Shown: positions 35,586 through 47,338 of the stretch, piece by piece
Layout of the letters: each line of letters begins with the position of its first letter
How positions within the stretch are numbered: position 1 is the stretch's first letter
Assembly (NCBI GenBank): GCA_900073065.1
Contig: FJOG01000003.1
Coordinates: forward strand, 2,577,955-2,641,954
From: Phialocephala subalpina
Taxonomy: Eukaryota; Ascomycota; Leotiomycetes; Helotiales; Mollisiaceae
Direction: 5' to 3'
DNA: 64,000 nt
The notes under the pieces: model-generated
Told to the model about the DNA's origin: nothing
Database searches by the model: none
Seen by the model: only the letters and a program-made list of their open reading frames with translations
Translations under genes and position numbers: made by a program

Positions 35586-36304
35586 TCAAAACTCCATCCT
35601 AGGATCCTGTTTAGCGCCCTCCTGCGCCCCCAAAAAACTCACCCGATCCTTAACATAAAGCTCAACCCCAATCTGCCCTTTTCCCAGATCAGCCTTTCCG
35701 CCATCTAGGCCGCCGGCTTTGATGAACATCAATTCGGGCATCACTTCGACTGCGGGAAATCTCGGAGTTAGTAGTACTTCTTTCAGACAAGTTTCATGAG
35801 GAATAGGGCTGAATGAAGAGGAGGAAGTATTTCGGGAGATGAACTATGTCTTACACATCCCGAAACAATCCAAATAGAGAAGAATTAACTCGGAGAATAC
35901 CCACGCTCTGTATAGAGACTGCTACCGCAGGTGCTGCAGAAGTAGTGTTTGTTGACTAATTTTGCTTGTCAATAATATTCTTCATTGAACGGGGAAAGGA
36001 GCGAGGGCGGGGAAAGGGGAGGGGGAAAGGAGGGTTTACTCTTCCCAGAATCACCAACAACATCATACGTCTTCAACGCATCTTTTCCTTTTACAAGAGA
36101 AAATGCAGTACGCGGGACACCGACGTTCGAGGTGCCAATTGAGCCGGACCATTTTTGGCAGTCGGTGCAGTGGCAGAGGGCTTTTGCTGCGGGTTCTCCT
36201 GATCAGGTACGCATTAGTGGGGGTTTGTATCTGCTTTGGGTGGGGGAGGTACCTGTGAACTCATAGTTGATGGAACCGCACATGCAGGAGCCTTTTGTTG
36301 TCAT
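35586..36304 (-). CDS. GFA / CENP-V family zinc protein (copy 1)
   Basis: Small zinc protein of the glutathione-dependent formaldehyde-activating (GFA, CENP-V/Mss4-like) family; the biochemical role of most fungal members is unproven. Four exons (36253-36304, 36040-36198, 35905-35955, 35586-35749), all in phase, give 141 residues. Zinc ligands: GSCMCGSINYEF, ALCHCTDCQKWSGS and YFCSTCGSSLYTE, that is the usual CxC, CHCxxC and CxxC sets. The end reads VEVMPELMFIKAGGLDGG. Because the gene is cut into short exons, no single open frame reveals it. Its third intron (35750-35904, 155 nt) has an 8-base inverted repeat (TTTCGGGA at 35830-35837, TCCCGAAA at 35858-35865). A single-intron-free relative sits at 48394. 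Confidence 0.87.
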
Positions 36305-37136
36305 TTTGATTGTTTCGGGGGTAAGTTTGAGATAGAAATATTGAAATTAGGTGATTGAGAGTTGCACAGGAGAAATAATTGAGAAGTACTTTTTGAAGAT
36401 TGAGAGGTCATCCGTCGGTGCGGGGAACACTACCAATTGCGGGGTGACATCCGAGGGCCACTGCCAGCGGGCGCTGCATACGCTGCGATCAATGCCATTT
36501 TGAGGATGAACAGTTAGCAATGCAGGCTCGAGGCGTGGTCATCCTTGCTCGTTTGGGCTTCTATCAAAAATTTCCTTCGCGTTTGAAATGGGGAAGCAGG
36601 AACGCGATGGGAGACGTGGGGAAAGAACGACAGGAAAGAAAGCCAAGGAAAATTTGAAGAAGGGAAGTGGAATGAATTTATATATGCGATAGGGAGTGGT
36701 AGTATACCTCACAAGGTGTTTCACTTATTCCCCTTTCATACCCTATGAGGTTTGAGTAGTGTCTACTCGTCCAAGCTTCTTTTATTCTGCCCGAGTTCTC
36801 TCACGAACCTGTTTCCTCGAGTCCTCGTTCCCTGAAGAGGGAGCTTCTTCAATTACTTCCTCCCTCAATCACTTCCTTCCTCAGCCACACCTTCCTCAAG
36901 CTTCGCCTTCCTCGAGCTTCACCTTCACCCCCTTCCTCAAGTACCAACCGTCTTCCGTAGCCTTTGCCTTCATATACTATTTGCTGGCTAGCACCTTTCC
37001 TATTGCCCCGAGTTGTCTCGAAATTCAAGAGCTGCCCAATGTCCTCCTCTCATAAAAAATATGCTTTCCGCATCCCTGAGAACGAATTGATGTCCGATCA
37101 AAGCCTCTACGCTAAGCGTAGACGAAGAGACATTGT
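36305..37136. other. Intergenic stretch with CTTCCTC-rich low-complexity DNA
   Basis: Between the GFA gene and the leftward Zn2Cys6 gene. Bases 36808-36958 are a pyrimidine-rich degenerate repeat. A TATATATGCG at about 36680 is a possible core-promoter element of the GFA gene. Frames here translate to low-complexity Ser/Phe/Leu sequence and I do not support them. Confidence 0.5.
36808..36958. repeat. Degenerate CTTCCTC(A/G)A minisatellite
   Basis: Imperfect tandem units of roughly CTTC(A/G)CCTTCCTC(A/G)AG. A similar stretch lies at 43810-43915, inside the decayed beta-lactamase-type gene. The units are too diverged to define an exact copy number. Confidence 0.55.
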
Positions 37137-38941
37137 TCACCAATTAACAATCTTCCTCCTCACCACTACCTCCTCGCTATCTGCACTCGTCCTTTGTTCA
37201 CAAGTCAACAACGCACTCCTCCTCTCCTGATCCCTCTCAAACACAACTCCATGAATCCTCGCCCACTCCGGTACTTTGCCTTCCTCATCACAAAACTCCT
37301 CCTCAATAGCCATCGCCCACCCACCAATCTTTGCCCCTAACGTACTATCCCAAACACCTTCCCTCCTTGGATTCTCCATCAATAGCTCAATCGCTCTCCT
37401 TCGTATCGTTCTATCTCGGCATTTATGTGCAACCATATGCAACGGAATAACAACATGGGAGTCGAAGCTAAATTTTGGTTTCTTGCTCCTGTTCTGGTCC
37501 ATGATTTGGAGTGTGAAGGTGGCGAGGTCCACCACTACAACCAGTTAGTACATGTATTCTCTTCATAAAAGAAAGGTGAGAAGGGCGAAACCCGCCCGGG
37601 AGCCACTGTACAGCAAAATCAAAAAGGAGGCGCAAAGAAAAGGGTTAGCTACTTTCTGAGAATGTGACGTTGTATTCGTCAAAGATCTCCTCGCTAAAGC
37701 TGCAGACTGATAGTAAGGCAATGAAGCAGGCTTCCATGTGTAGTCTCAGCATCGATGCGATCAAGAGGGATTTCTCATCAGCATTTTCCGTTTTGAGTCG
37801 TGTCCATAACGGCTCGAAAGCAACAACCCAATTCGAGATGCCGGTCACGATCGTTTGTTGGATACTAACAGCTCGGGGATCTTGGAGTCTCCACCAACCA
37901 TTAACAGGGAAGGCACGTTTGGGTGGATGTGGCTTTGGGAGCGGAACCTGGATTGCCAGGAAGCGCATCGATTGTCGGAGTAGAGCACTCTCGTGCATTT
38001 CTGCCTCTCGGATGGTCGAGAATGAGGCGGGCATATCGTCGAGTAGTTCTTGCTCGCCATTGACGGCTAGGGCGTGACGTTCGGATGTACTTTCTTCGGC
38101 GAAGGAAATAGCTTGTACGTCGAGCTTGCTGAAGGTTTTCATCAGCTCATCGTCGGTGATAGTTTGACGTTTTTGGTCGGTGAGCATCTCTTCTCGCCAT
38201 GCCTGAACAAGTCGAAGGCCTGTTTGGATCTGCCGGACGGCCAAGTCTTGATTTCCATTCCAGGCTTCGAAGCACAAAATGACGAAGCAAGTAAGAAGTG
38301 TAATTCGAAAGTCTTGCTCTCCTTCCGCCGAAGCGATACGCATCTCCTTGATGGCAGTGGTGTAGCGTCGTAAAGCATTTTGGTGGTGCTGATTTGGATT
38401 CTCATTCTGATCATCGAGAGACAATTTTTCAAAGTCTTGCAGACTTTCAGCCGTCAAGTCTAAAGCACCGAGTGCTACAACAGCATGACGAATTGAAGGT
38501 TCGGAGACACATGCTTGTAGCAGTACTTCTCTCAAGTTACTTGAGTCGAACGCCGGTAGAATCTCAAAGGCCGTTTTGGAGCAGAAGACTTCGAAGTAGC
38601 GATGGTCTTGTTCTGTAGAAAATAGCGACTGAGGTGGCTCGAATTGGAGGACGGAGAGTGATGGCCTCCTGTCTGTTCCTTTGGGCAGCAATGGTTGGAT
38701 CTTCTTGATCATGGTCTTTGAAGCATTAGGCAAGGGACCGTAGCCATCACAAGCAATGCCGAATTTGATACACCGGTGACATTTTGGTTTCTCTTCGCCA
38801 CATTTGACGCGTCGGACCCTAAGTATTATGTCAGCAGGTGTAAGATCATGAGGAATCTCTCACTTACTTGCAGGTCCTGCAGCCGGATTTCGTCTTTGGC
38901 AATCCTCTTCTCTTAGGCTTCGAAGTTGAAGGCGTCGACAT
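37137..38941 (-). CDS. Zn2Cys6 transcription factor
   Basis: Fungal binuclear zinc cluster regulator, nuclear. Exons 38868-38941, 37653-38818 and 37137-37534 join in phase to 545 residues. The cluster is split by the first intron (49 nt): SGCRTCK|VRRVKCGEEKPKCHRC followed by IKFGIACDGYGP, giving all six Cys in CxxC-x6-C...CxxC-x6-C spacing. It starts MSTPSTSKPKRRGLPKTKSG, a basic leader. The middle region (LREVLLQACVSEPSIRHAVV ALGAL, FRITLLTCFVILCFEAWNGN, IQTGLRLVQAW) is the usual helical fungal regulatory domain. The second intron (37535-37652, 118 nt) is longer than average. Targets are unknown; adjacent GFA, GH89 and coiled-coil genes give no strong hint. The N-terminal exon is missed if only the long middle frame is read. 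Confidence 0.92.
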
Positions 38942-39704
38942 CCTTGAGAGACCAATTGAGCCAAGATTTAAACATCCAAACGGAGAACTTGGATCCCTGC
39001 AGGTGCTGCAGTGGGCGTCAATGTGGAAGATTCAACTGGTCGCAGAATCATCATACAGTTTCCAATCTCGTGGTGGCGTCTTCACAAACAACTGTTCTCA
39101 AGGCGCCCAACCTTCGCATCTTGTGCTTCTGACTTTCGTGATGGTCAGCAACTAAAAGTTTGGAAGGACGAGGAAGGAGAAACGCAGTACGGTCAAGTCA
39201 GCCTTGTATTTCAGCAATGCGGGGCTTGATCGCTTACAGTTTAGGGGGCGACAAGTGCATTCGCACTCGTGTCTTGGATCCAATCAGCTCCTTCAAAATA
39301 CTGGATCTTAACTTTGTCTGATATAAGCAGAAAGCTTGATCAGAATCTAAGTCCTTGCATTGGAGACAGACAGCAGTGCGGCTTGGGAAGCGCATGAGCG
39401 AATGAGACAGAAGGACCCATCTACCAGATCCCGAACAAGGAATCCCACCATGACACTTCATGGGGAAAGCAACAAAAGCAAAGAACACCCTGATTATGGG
39501 AGAATGGCAATACGGAAGTACTGATTTCAAAATTAGATTATTTCTGTGACTCTACATATATCTCTAAGTATCATGGGTATCCCTTTCTGTTCCGTGCATC
39601 CTAAACGCCGCCTATATGATCAAACTCGTAGGAAAAGAGACCCTGGTATACACAAAGAAAACGACCGTAATGAACGTCTGTAATCATACAACATGTTGCG
39701 AAAA
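38942..39704. other. Intergenic stretch upstream of the Zn2Cys6 gene
   Basis: Promoter of the regulator gene and 3-prime flank of the coiled-coil gene. Frames of 66-98 codons are scattered on both strands without domains. Nothing recognised. Confidence 0.5.
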
Positions 39705-42067
39705 TCAAGCTTCCATGAGCACTTCCTGCAGTGCATCGTGGTCAACTAGTTCGGTAGTCACTTTGCTGGGTGCCTTCTCAGCCTTCTTGATAAATCCTGG
39801 AATTGGTCCCTTCTGATTGATTCCAGGTGGACGACCCATAAATGCTCGCAACGGATCGACAGGTGTGCTCACAACTCTTTGCTTAGGCGGTGTAGCCAGA
39901 GGAGGTCCTCTCAAGACTGCAGTCGACTTAGCGGGACTGACTCCCCAGCGGCTGAAGAGCCAACCGCCAGTTCTTGGGTGGCTGCTTTCATTTGAGCCAG
40001 AAGACGAAATGGAACGAGCATCGCTGCTGTTGGCAAGAACGGTGGAGCGCAGATAGGAGGTGCTGTTATGTCCTTGACGCGACAGAGTTGGTCGAGCGGT
40101 AATCATAGACGCACTTGTCATTGTCTCTACTGAAACAATACTTGATGGCGTTCCGAGCCTAGTCTGTGGTCGAAAGTGGAGGCTGTCACCAGTGATCGTC
40201 ATCTGCGAGGGTCGAGACTTGAGGGTGTGAATGTCGATGCCGGAAATTGAAAGAATAGACTCGTGGGACGAGGTACGTCTTAGAGAAGGCTGGAAGGACG
40301 ATGTCCACTGGTGATCATGGGCATCAGACTCCGCTTTATGGGAGACGTCCGAAGGGGTGGTTCCATTATCCAGTGAAGGTATGCTTGGTGCCTGAAGGTC
40401 CGGAAGTTCCTCAACGTCGCCATCTTCCTCTTCATGAATGACATGAGATCGGAAGTTTAACGGGGCTGGAAAATTTCGCCCTGATACATCGGAGCCTCGC
40501 TTTTTGTGGTACTGAGGTTGGAATTGTGGTGACATTGGATCAACACTGGATCCTGGAGATGTCGGTCTGGAAGAATCGAAATCATATCCTCGGTCGAAAA
40601 GATTGCTGTTCCTGTACGACTGGGGGGAGCTTGGCACTGAAGAGGGTGCAAAGTCTGACATTTGACCAGACTGCACCGACCATCGGTTCGTCGGAGTGAT
40701 AGGCGAGGGGACGGTGACAGATGTCTGAGACAATATCGCACTCGCAACATCTCTCGATGTCCTTGGTGACTGCATGTGCCTGGGTGGGGTGAAGAGGGCA
40801 GTGTTGAGAGATGTACGCTTCTTCTTTGGCCGGATCTCTGCCTTCTTAGGAGCATGATAGTGGTGGTGGATGTGCAGTGCCTGGGAGACAACTTGAGGCT
40901 CTGTCTTCTCCTCCTTGGTCTCAGCAGGATCCTTTGTAGCGAGTTCGGCCCTCAAAGTTGATGGTGCACTTCCATCTTCTTTCCTTTCGACAACAGGTTG
41001 ATGCATGAGCAACTGTTCCCGAAGCATCTGGACCTCATCGTTGGAGTTCATGAGCATCTCTCGCAACTCCACGATACCCATCTGAAGATTCGCATTGTCC
41101 TGCAAAATGTCCTTGACGAAGTGTGACACGACACTGCTGCCGTGCTTCCCGTTAGCCGTGGCCGCAGCTGCACCCTTCAATCTGCCCGCTGCTGTGTCTA
41201 GCTCTCGCTCGACCGCTCTCTGCCTTTCCATTCGTCCCATCACTTCGACATGCTTCTCTCTTTCCTCCCTGGCCTCGCGCTCGATCCTTTCCAGCTGATC
41301 ATGAAGGTCGGTTAAGCTTCGCTCTGCCTTTCTCCATCTCTGTACTGCGCATCGCTCCTCCTCTTGGGTTGTTGCAACGGTCTTCTGTAACAACTCTTGC
41401 TCCAACTCCAGCTGTGCCATCTGCACCTCCAAGTCCCGGGTCCTCGAGGCCAACCCCTCCAGTCGTCGAAGTTCCTGACGCGTGGCATGTAGAGTCGCTT
41501 CCAGCGACTTGACGTGTATCTCGGATTCAGTAAGCGTTCCGTTCACACTTTCTAACTGGTCCAGCAAGCCACGGTTCTCCTCGATTGTTTTCGCATTCTG
41601 TGATTCCAACTCCTTCTTGTCGGCCTCCAACTTCTCGATCTTGGCAGTCATTTCATTCCGATCGCGCTCCGCATCCTGCATGTATTGTTCATGCCTAACA
41701 AGCAGCGCCTGCAATGCGAAAGTCAGTGATTTACTCATCTCGGCCTTTAAGAATGCTTTCTGGTATTCCAATAGTCGAAGAAATGAAGAATCCATATATA
41801 AGAACCGCGAAGGGTTCTCAGGCTACGCATGTTATCTGCGAAGGGAGCACGAAATAGGAAGAGGTGGAACTGTGGAATGCGTACCTGACCCAGTTGAGCG
41901 GCCGTCCTCACTTCTTTTTCTAAGTCGTCCAAAGCTAGACAGTTATGTCTTAGGTATGCACAATCTGTGCGCCCGCAACAGCATCGCAGATCTGGCGCTC
42001 GAGGGGAGTGTAAGGTACAAGCTGGAATGCGGCCTATCAAGGACTCGAGGTCGTCCTCGGTTGCCAT
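39705..42067 (-). CDS. Coiled-coil protein, conserved in filamentous fungi, function unknown
   Basis: Exons 41885-42067 and 39705-41708 give 728 residues. Exon 1 starts MATEDDLESLIGRIPACTLH and has a compact Cys-rich piece RCCCGRTDCAYLRHNC; the 176-nt intron joins AAQLGQ to ALLVRHEQYMQDAERDRNEM. Residues of about 65-300 form a long heptad-rich coiled coil (KIEKLEADKKELES, LEELEQELLQ-like stretches, ERIEREAREEREKHVEVMGR). Next comes VKDILQDNANLQMGIVELRE, then a disordered Ser/Pro-rich half with HIHHHYHAPKK and several S/T-P sites, ending in a basic then acidic tail. Such proteins often link cytoskeleton or membranes, but I recognise no named family, so no function is given. The frame inside the intron also stays open to an ATG at 41795, which would be the start if the first exon were ignored; conservation of LGQALLVRHE argues for splicing. 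Confidence 0.8.
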
Positions 42068-42826
42068 CTTCACTGGCTACACTGTGCGACGGCGGACTTT
42101 CTTTGGGACCTTGTGTCACGTTGTACTGGGACCATAGTTGCGACGGAAAAGTAAAGTCCGCAAAGGTGATCGAGTTGTTGTGTTGAGTTTGAAAAGTGTG
42201 GGATTGTAATCGTGACTGAAAGGTTGAAGAAGCATGTGGCTGGGGTGGGTAGCTCATCTCGTCTAGCGGCGGGCAGCCTGTTTTCAACCAGGAACAGAGT
42301 TTGACAGCGATTGGCGCACGCTGAATCTTCAACCATGGCGGGGACGTCATTTCAAGACATCCTAGCAAGTGCCCTATAGTATTGATATCAGATCGCGAAC
42401 CATACGCGTGAACATTTTGAAGCTATTCACACCCAAAATGTAACCATCGACACTATGGTAAACACAATTCACCATGCCTAACCAAACACTGTTGCTATGA
42501 GTACTAATTGCATTGCTAGGCCACCCCAACGGTTCTCATGAACACCAAGACAATGACGATGTCATACATCCCCTGGATCTTCAAACCCGAAGAAGAAATA
42601 TGATTTCCCGAGACAACGGCTCTTCCGAACTGTGGCACACTGCCAAACGAGATGTCTGTGATGAGGTGAACCAGGGGAACTCCCAGTCTTGATTGTGATA
42701 AGGGATCACAAACCCCCACTTCCTGCTTTCGGCGATGGCTTTGCTTTCACATGAGCTGAAGAAGTTTTGTTTTCTCCGATGAAGATATCACAACGTGTCT
42801 AAGAAGACAAGACGTCATTTAGCAAC
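42068..42826. other. Divergent spacer, coiled-coil gene / hydrolase pseudogene
   Basis: Promoter of the coiled-coil gene. Minus-strand frames between 42070 and 42368 overlap each other and lack domains. Nothing recognised. Confidence 0.5.
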
Positions 42827-44390
42827 ATGGCTCTGGACCGGTTGTCTGGTAGTCCGGAGTACAAGATCTCAGAGGCGTGTTTGCACAAGATCCGCGAAAG
42901 TAACTTTGTTCCTCATCCTTGGTTACTGGTCAGACGAGTGCTGATAGCAACGCAGCTATTGACAAATCAACGACCTCACCTGCGGCCGGAATTCCAGGTG
43001 TGGTTGCTGTGGCTGTCGATCGGGTTGGGAATGAGATCTTTTCTCCCGCTACCAGGAGGAGAAAGTTTGATGCTCATGAACCTATGGCGCTTGAGAACGT
43101 GTTTCGGCTGGCTTCTTGCACCAAGTTGGTGGCGAGTATTGTGCGTATGCAGCTTGTTGAACATGGAAAGTTGGCTCTTATGATGCGGGGATGGTCTAGG
43201 AGCTGTGTCATGAGCTAAGGAACATCGAGATCTTGAAGGGCTTTGATGAAAATGGCTGGCCCGCACTGGTTTAGAAGAGGAATAGGATCACATTGATGAT
43301 GCTGTTGACTCATACAGGTAAGTGCTAAGGGACTGTTGAATCTCTCCTCTTCTTTGTTGTCCATCGTTGAATGGCCCAGCCTCTCACTTTTCCTCATGGC
43401 CAGACTTAGGGCCTCAGCCAGATATTCAGCCATTAAGTAGTGGGTGGATGTACCGAGGTATGCCTTGGCCGACCCTTTACGGCTTGCGTGTACAAATCTT
43501 TGGATAAGTTATAGAGCTATATGGGTAACCAGTAATCCAAGTTTAGTTATAACCACGTGGGATTGCTTGCTGGAGGAAGGGGAACTCGCCAATCGCTCAG
43601 CATCTCGACAATAAACAGACATGATGAATTCGTGCATCTCCTTGCAAACCTGGGACAATGAGAGCAGTACTCTTTGGAGAGAAAAATTTAGCTCAGCTAA
43701 CTCCTGTAATAGCTGGCTTTGGATACACCTCATCCAACCCCGAACTCCGGTTGGAAGGATAATATTGTAACTGCGCATATCGGTCTTCAACGCGGGGATT
43801 GTAACCCTCTTCAAATTCGCCCTTCCTCGATCACACTAGAATCCTCAACTTCCACCTTCCTCAACCCCTACTTTCCTCGGCAGCGCCTTCCTCAATTATC
43901 ATCCTCCGCAATCACCAGCGAGCCACATTTTCGCGTCTGAACGACTACTTCCAGCAGCACATATTAGCCCTCCGAGAATTACTAATATTTCCGTATTTCC
44001 AACACTCCCAGTCAAGTCCCACCTTCTCTATATGCACACTCGACAACATATCACCGACGAGATCTCGGTAAGAGATCACACGCATCCACGCCCCCTCATA
44101 GTTCCTGACTCTAGCCCAGTATGGGACAGCACCTTGCACGCTGGCGGAACACGACTTTTCGTTACGCCACGCTCATACGCAAGACTGCTCTCCGCCCTTC
44201 TCAATAAAGGCACGTGTCCAATCACTGGTTTCCTACTTCTTAGATGAGAGATGGTGGAGCATATGTTCGTCAAGACCTCACATTTTCCTGATTCCGACCG
44301 GAACAGGAATTAAACATGCGATCCCAGAGTTGAGTAATGCAATTGATGACTTGTACCCGCAGCCGAACTCAAATTGAAGTTGTAACCAGA
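42827..44390 (+). pseudogene. Beta-lactamase / penicillin-binding-type serine hydrolase, heavily decayed
   Basis: Remains of a fungal serine hydrolase of the class C beta-lactamase/esterase EstB family; fungal members are usually esterases or of unknown role, not resistance enzymes. Visible: IPGVVAVAVDRVGNEIFSPA, and ENVFRLASCTKLVASIVRMQ, whose SCTK is the SxxK nucleophile motif. After KLAL the frame shifts (near 43180); the shifted frame has in-frame TAG at 43197-43199 and 43272-43274 around ELCHELRNIEILKGFDENGW and ends ITLMMLLTHT. Further right, only fragments remain: HAGGTRLFVTPRSYARLLSA LLN near 44120-44200, then HFPDSD and DLYPQPN-like pieces near 44290-44370. Between lie about 600 bases of unrelated or scrambled sequence, including a pyrimidine-rich repeat (43810-43915). 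Frameshift, stops and internal loss make this a clear pseudogene. Confidence 0.8.
43810..43915. repeat. Pyrimidine-rich degenerate repeat within the hydrolase pseudogene
   Basis: Units resembling CACCTTCCTCAA / GCGCCTTCCTCAA, like the stretch at 36808-36958. The two stretches may derive from one spreading low-complexity sequence; the alternative is convergent pyrimidine bias. Confidence 0.45.
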
Positions 44391-44519
44391 CCCGATGAAC
44401 TTGTTGACTCGTATCTGATCTTCAGAACATAATTAGGCCAGCTGAAAATGTTGGGTCTGATCGAAGGCTGATGGTTTACCGCAGACAGAGACCTATACTG
44501 TCGTTGAGCATAGCCAAAG

Positions 44520-44915
44520 TCATGTCGTAATGTATCCTGGTGGTAGACCTGATCTCCTTTTGAAGTGGCGTCCTGGCTTTCTTAATCCTGATCTTGATAT
44601 TAGTACACTTCTCAAGTCGATCATCAGGCAAACATACAAATTGTGATTATTATGGCGGAGTAAGTAATTCGTATGAATTAAGTTTTTAAGAATTCGATGC
44701 TCCAGACCGCTGTATTTGGTTGCCAATGCAAGGAACTCGATAGTCCTATCAATTTTCTCCTGGTTGTACGTAGCAGGATGCTCCTTTCGAAATGCATCTC
44801 GAAGTTGATCTCTTGCTGTATATCTGGCTGGTTTGGAGTATTGTACTGCTCGAAGAAGTCCTCTGTACAGATTTCGATATGCGTGAACAACAGCAACAGG
44901 GTTCGGAGTTGACAT
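44520..44915 (-). CDS. LYR-motif protein, predicted mitochondrial
   Basis: Small basic protein with the LYR-type motif near its start: VAVVHAYRNLYRGLLRAVQY, followed by ARDQLRDAFRKE and RTIEFLALATKYSGLEHRIL. LYR proteins are helical mitochondrial factors that bind acyl carrier protein and assist assembly of respiratory complexes, iron-sulphur proteins or ribosomes; which partner applies here is unknown. I start at 44915 (MSTPNPVAVV); the frame stays open upstream to 44984, but those residues do not look conserved. An in-frame 45-nt stretch (about 44592-44636) has donor GTATGT, branch GTACTAATA and acceptor TCAAG, so it is probably an intron; splicing gives 116 residues ending GLRKPGRHFKRRSGLPPGYI TT, non-splicing 131. 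Confidence 0.75.
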   Translation of the reverse strand: MSTPNPVAVVHAYRNLYRGLLRAVQYSKPARYTARDQLRDAFRKEHPATYNQEKIDRTIEFLALATKYSGLEHRILKNLIHTNYLLRHNNHNLYVCLMIDLRSVLISRSGLRKPGRHFKRRSGLPPGYITT

Positions 44916-45158
44916 TTTGATGGAAGTGAGCACGAGACCTTGTACCTGAATGGACGTGAAGACCTGGATGCTGCAGCTATCCAAATTTATTTCGAAGTAC
45001 CTTGCACGTGCTGATCGGCTTTGCTTGGCACTAAGGACTTTAGCTTCTCAGGGGGGTCAAGCGTCATCGGCGTCCTCGACGCTCTTGCCCAGAGCACCAC
45101 CTCTGGAAATCAATTATTTGAAAATCAATGTTGTCTTTATGAGACACATGTTCACCAA

Positions 45159-47338
45159 ATGAGCTCTCTGGTATCTGACTTTCTTATAAATCCCGTTTTA
45201 CGCCAAGCTCGCCGATTCTCTCGTTCGACTCCTCAAGCTGAACCCCGAGATCCTGTTACGAACCGGCAATTATCCACCCGCCATAGTCATGAACTTGCAG
45301 TTGAGGATATAGCAGAACGTCTAGAAGGCTTGGGCGGAACCAACAATGAGGCGGGAACGAGCATATCTGGTGTGGCTTTGACATCATCGCCGGTTGAAGA
45401 GAATGGAGGACTCGAGGCTGAGTTAGAGGCTCTACAAGATGGCAGACCTCCCAGCTCTACAGCGACTGTTGGCTCTGCGGTGCCATCTCGTCTCTCATAC
45501 CACTCTGGTCACTTCGACGACGAAATGTCTGATAATCCAGACTATGGCATTCCAGGCCGATTTCAAACCAATTCTGCCACGAGCACGACCTTTGGGAGTG
45601 GAAGTCAAATCCTAGATGCGAGGATTAGTCCTGCTGAAGGACCATCACGACGGTCAACACAAGACGTGACGCAATCTGCGTCTGGCAACCGCCCGAGAAA
45701 CAGCTCTCTGCCGGAAGACGATGGAATGGGTCTCTTGCGACAACATATCATACGGATACAGTCCATGGATATAGCACCAGAAGCCAAAGCTCGTATGATG
45801 CATCAGCTGTTGACCAGGGATTACTCTCGAGCTCAGGACCAGGCTCACGCTAAACAGCAAGCAATTGCGCCTCTTCCAGCTGGTACGATCAGTCAGGAAA
45901 GACCAAGCACTCCGGGATCCTTAAGCTCTTTCATCTGGCAGATGAATGGAGCCTTCGACCCTACTGCTCCTGAGCAGCAGTATACATTCCACCTTACACC
46001 CGACGATTTGAAACGAACATACGCACCTCCCGATTCCTCGGAAACAGACGAGGATGGAGATATTGGTGTAGTGGAACAAGAGCAAGTGCTTGGGTGCCAG
46101 CACTACAAGAGAAATGTAAAGCTGCAATGTTCTACATGCGATAAATGGTATACCTGTCGATTGTGTCATGACGAGGTAGAGAACCATGTTCTCATCCGTA
46201 AAGAGACCAAGAACATGCTTTGCATGATATGTGGTTGCGCACAACGAGCTAGTGAGTTCTGTGTTGGCTGTGGTGAGAGAGCAGCTTGGTATTATTGCGG
46301 TACATGTAAGTTGTGGGACAATGACGCCAACAAGAGCATATATCACTGCGGTGATTGTGGCATTTGTCGAAAAGGCCGTGGTCTTGGGAAGGACTTCTTC
46401 CACTGCAAGGTAGGCATTGAGGACCCCGACCTACTATGTAAGCTAACCTCTCTTCCCAGACCTGCGGAACCTGCATCTCGATAGCAGTAGAGAAGTCTCA
46501 TAAATGCATCGAACGAGTTGCTGAGAGCGACTGTCCCATCTGTGGGGAATACATGCACACGTCTCCCTCGCCCGTTGTCTTCATGCCTTGCATGCACGGT
46601 ATTCACAAGAAATGTTACGAAGAGCACATGAAGACCGCCTACAGATGCCCTATCTGCAACAAAAGCGCCGTCAACATGGAGACACAGTTCCGAAATCTAG
46701 ACCGGGCCATTGCTGAGCAGCCAATGCCACCCCAATTCCGAGACACGAAAGCCATGGTATCCTGCAATGACTGCTATGCCAAAAGTGCTGTCACGTATCA
46801 CTGGCTGGGTCTCAAGTGTGCCATTTGCGACTCGTACAACACTACACAGCTCTCAATCCTGAGTGATCCCGCGGTTGAGGTTCCTCCGATGGAAAGCACA
46901 GAGAACGAAAGTGTATCACCTCCTGATCAGAGCACCGCTCAAGGTTCGTCTTCACAACTTCTTTCGCCTGGGCCAACACGCAGCAGGAGGCATTCCTCGC
47001 ATACGCATACACCGCCATTGCCAGTGGACTTACTTTCTAATCGATTTTCTCCCTACGCACGACCGCAACGGATCGTTAGATCGGTCTCCCCCGTGCGTGG
47101 ACCTGGATTCTTCGAAGCGCCTGTTGCCCCTCAGGCTATGGAGACGGATGATTCTGCAGAGGAAGATGACTTGGACTTCTGGGGTCGAGAGGAGCCTCGA
47201 AGTGTGACTTCTGTTGAGAACATTGACGATGAAATGGACGAAGATGACGACGACGAGTCCGACCAAGACTCTATAATGGACGACTGTGATGAAGAAGGGG
47301 ATGATGACGATCAGTTTGAGTTATTTGGGCATCGATGA
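45159..47338 (+). CDS. CHY / CTCHY / RING zinc-finger E3 ubiquitin ligase (RCHY1/PIRH2-like)
   Basis: Exons 45159-46409 and 46460-47338 (49-50 nt intron, acceptor TTCCCAG) give 709 residues. I choose Met at 45159 (MSSLVSDFLINPVLRQARRF) because it opens the conserved part; the frame runs further left. Order: disordered N-terminal third; CHY zinc finger beginning GCQHYKRNVKLQCSTCDKWY, with CRLCHDEVENHV and MLCMICGCAQRASEFCVGC; CTCHY part with YYCGTCKLWDND and YHCGDCGICRKG, ending at the exon join FFHCK|TCGTCIS; RING-H2 ESDCPICGEYM...FMPCMHGIHKKCY and YRCPICNKS; then a C-terminal zinc-ribbon-like piece (CNDCYAKS, LKCAICDSYNT) and an acidic tail. The architecture matches human PIRH2, an E3 that ubiquitinates p53 and others; fungal substrates are unknown. 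Confidence 0.93.

Noticed and set aside
36759..37055. 98-codon plus frame rich in Ser/Phe/Leu
   Set aside because: Translation of the pyrimidine-rich CTTCCTC repeat; not a protein-like composition.
42827..44390. Beta-lactam resistance gene
   Set aside because: Fungal members of this fold are usually esterases or unknown, and this copy is broken by a frameshift, stops and internal loss.
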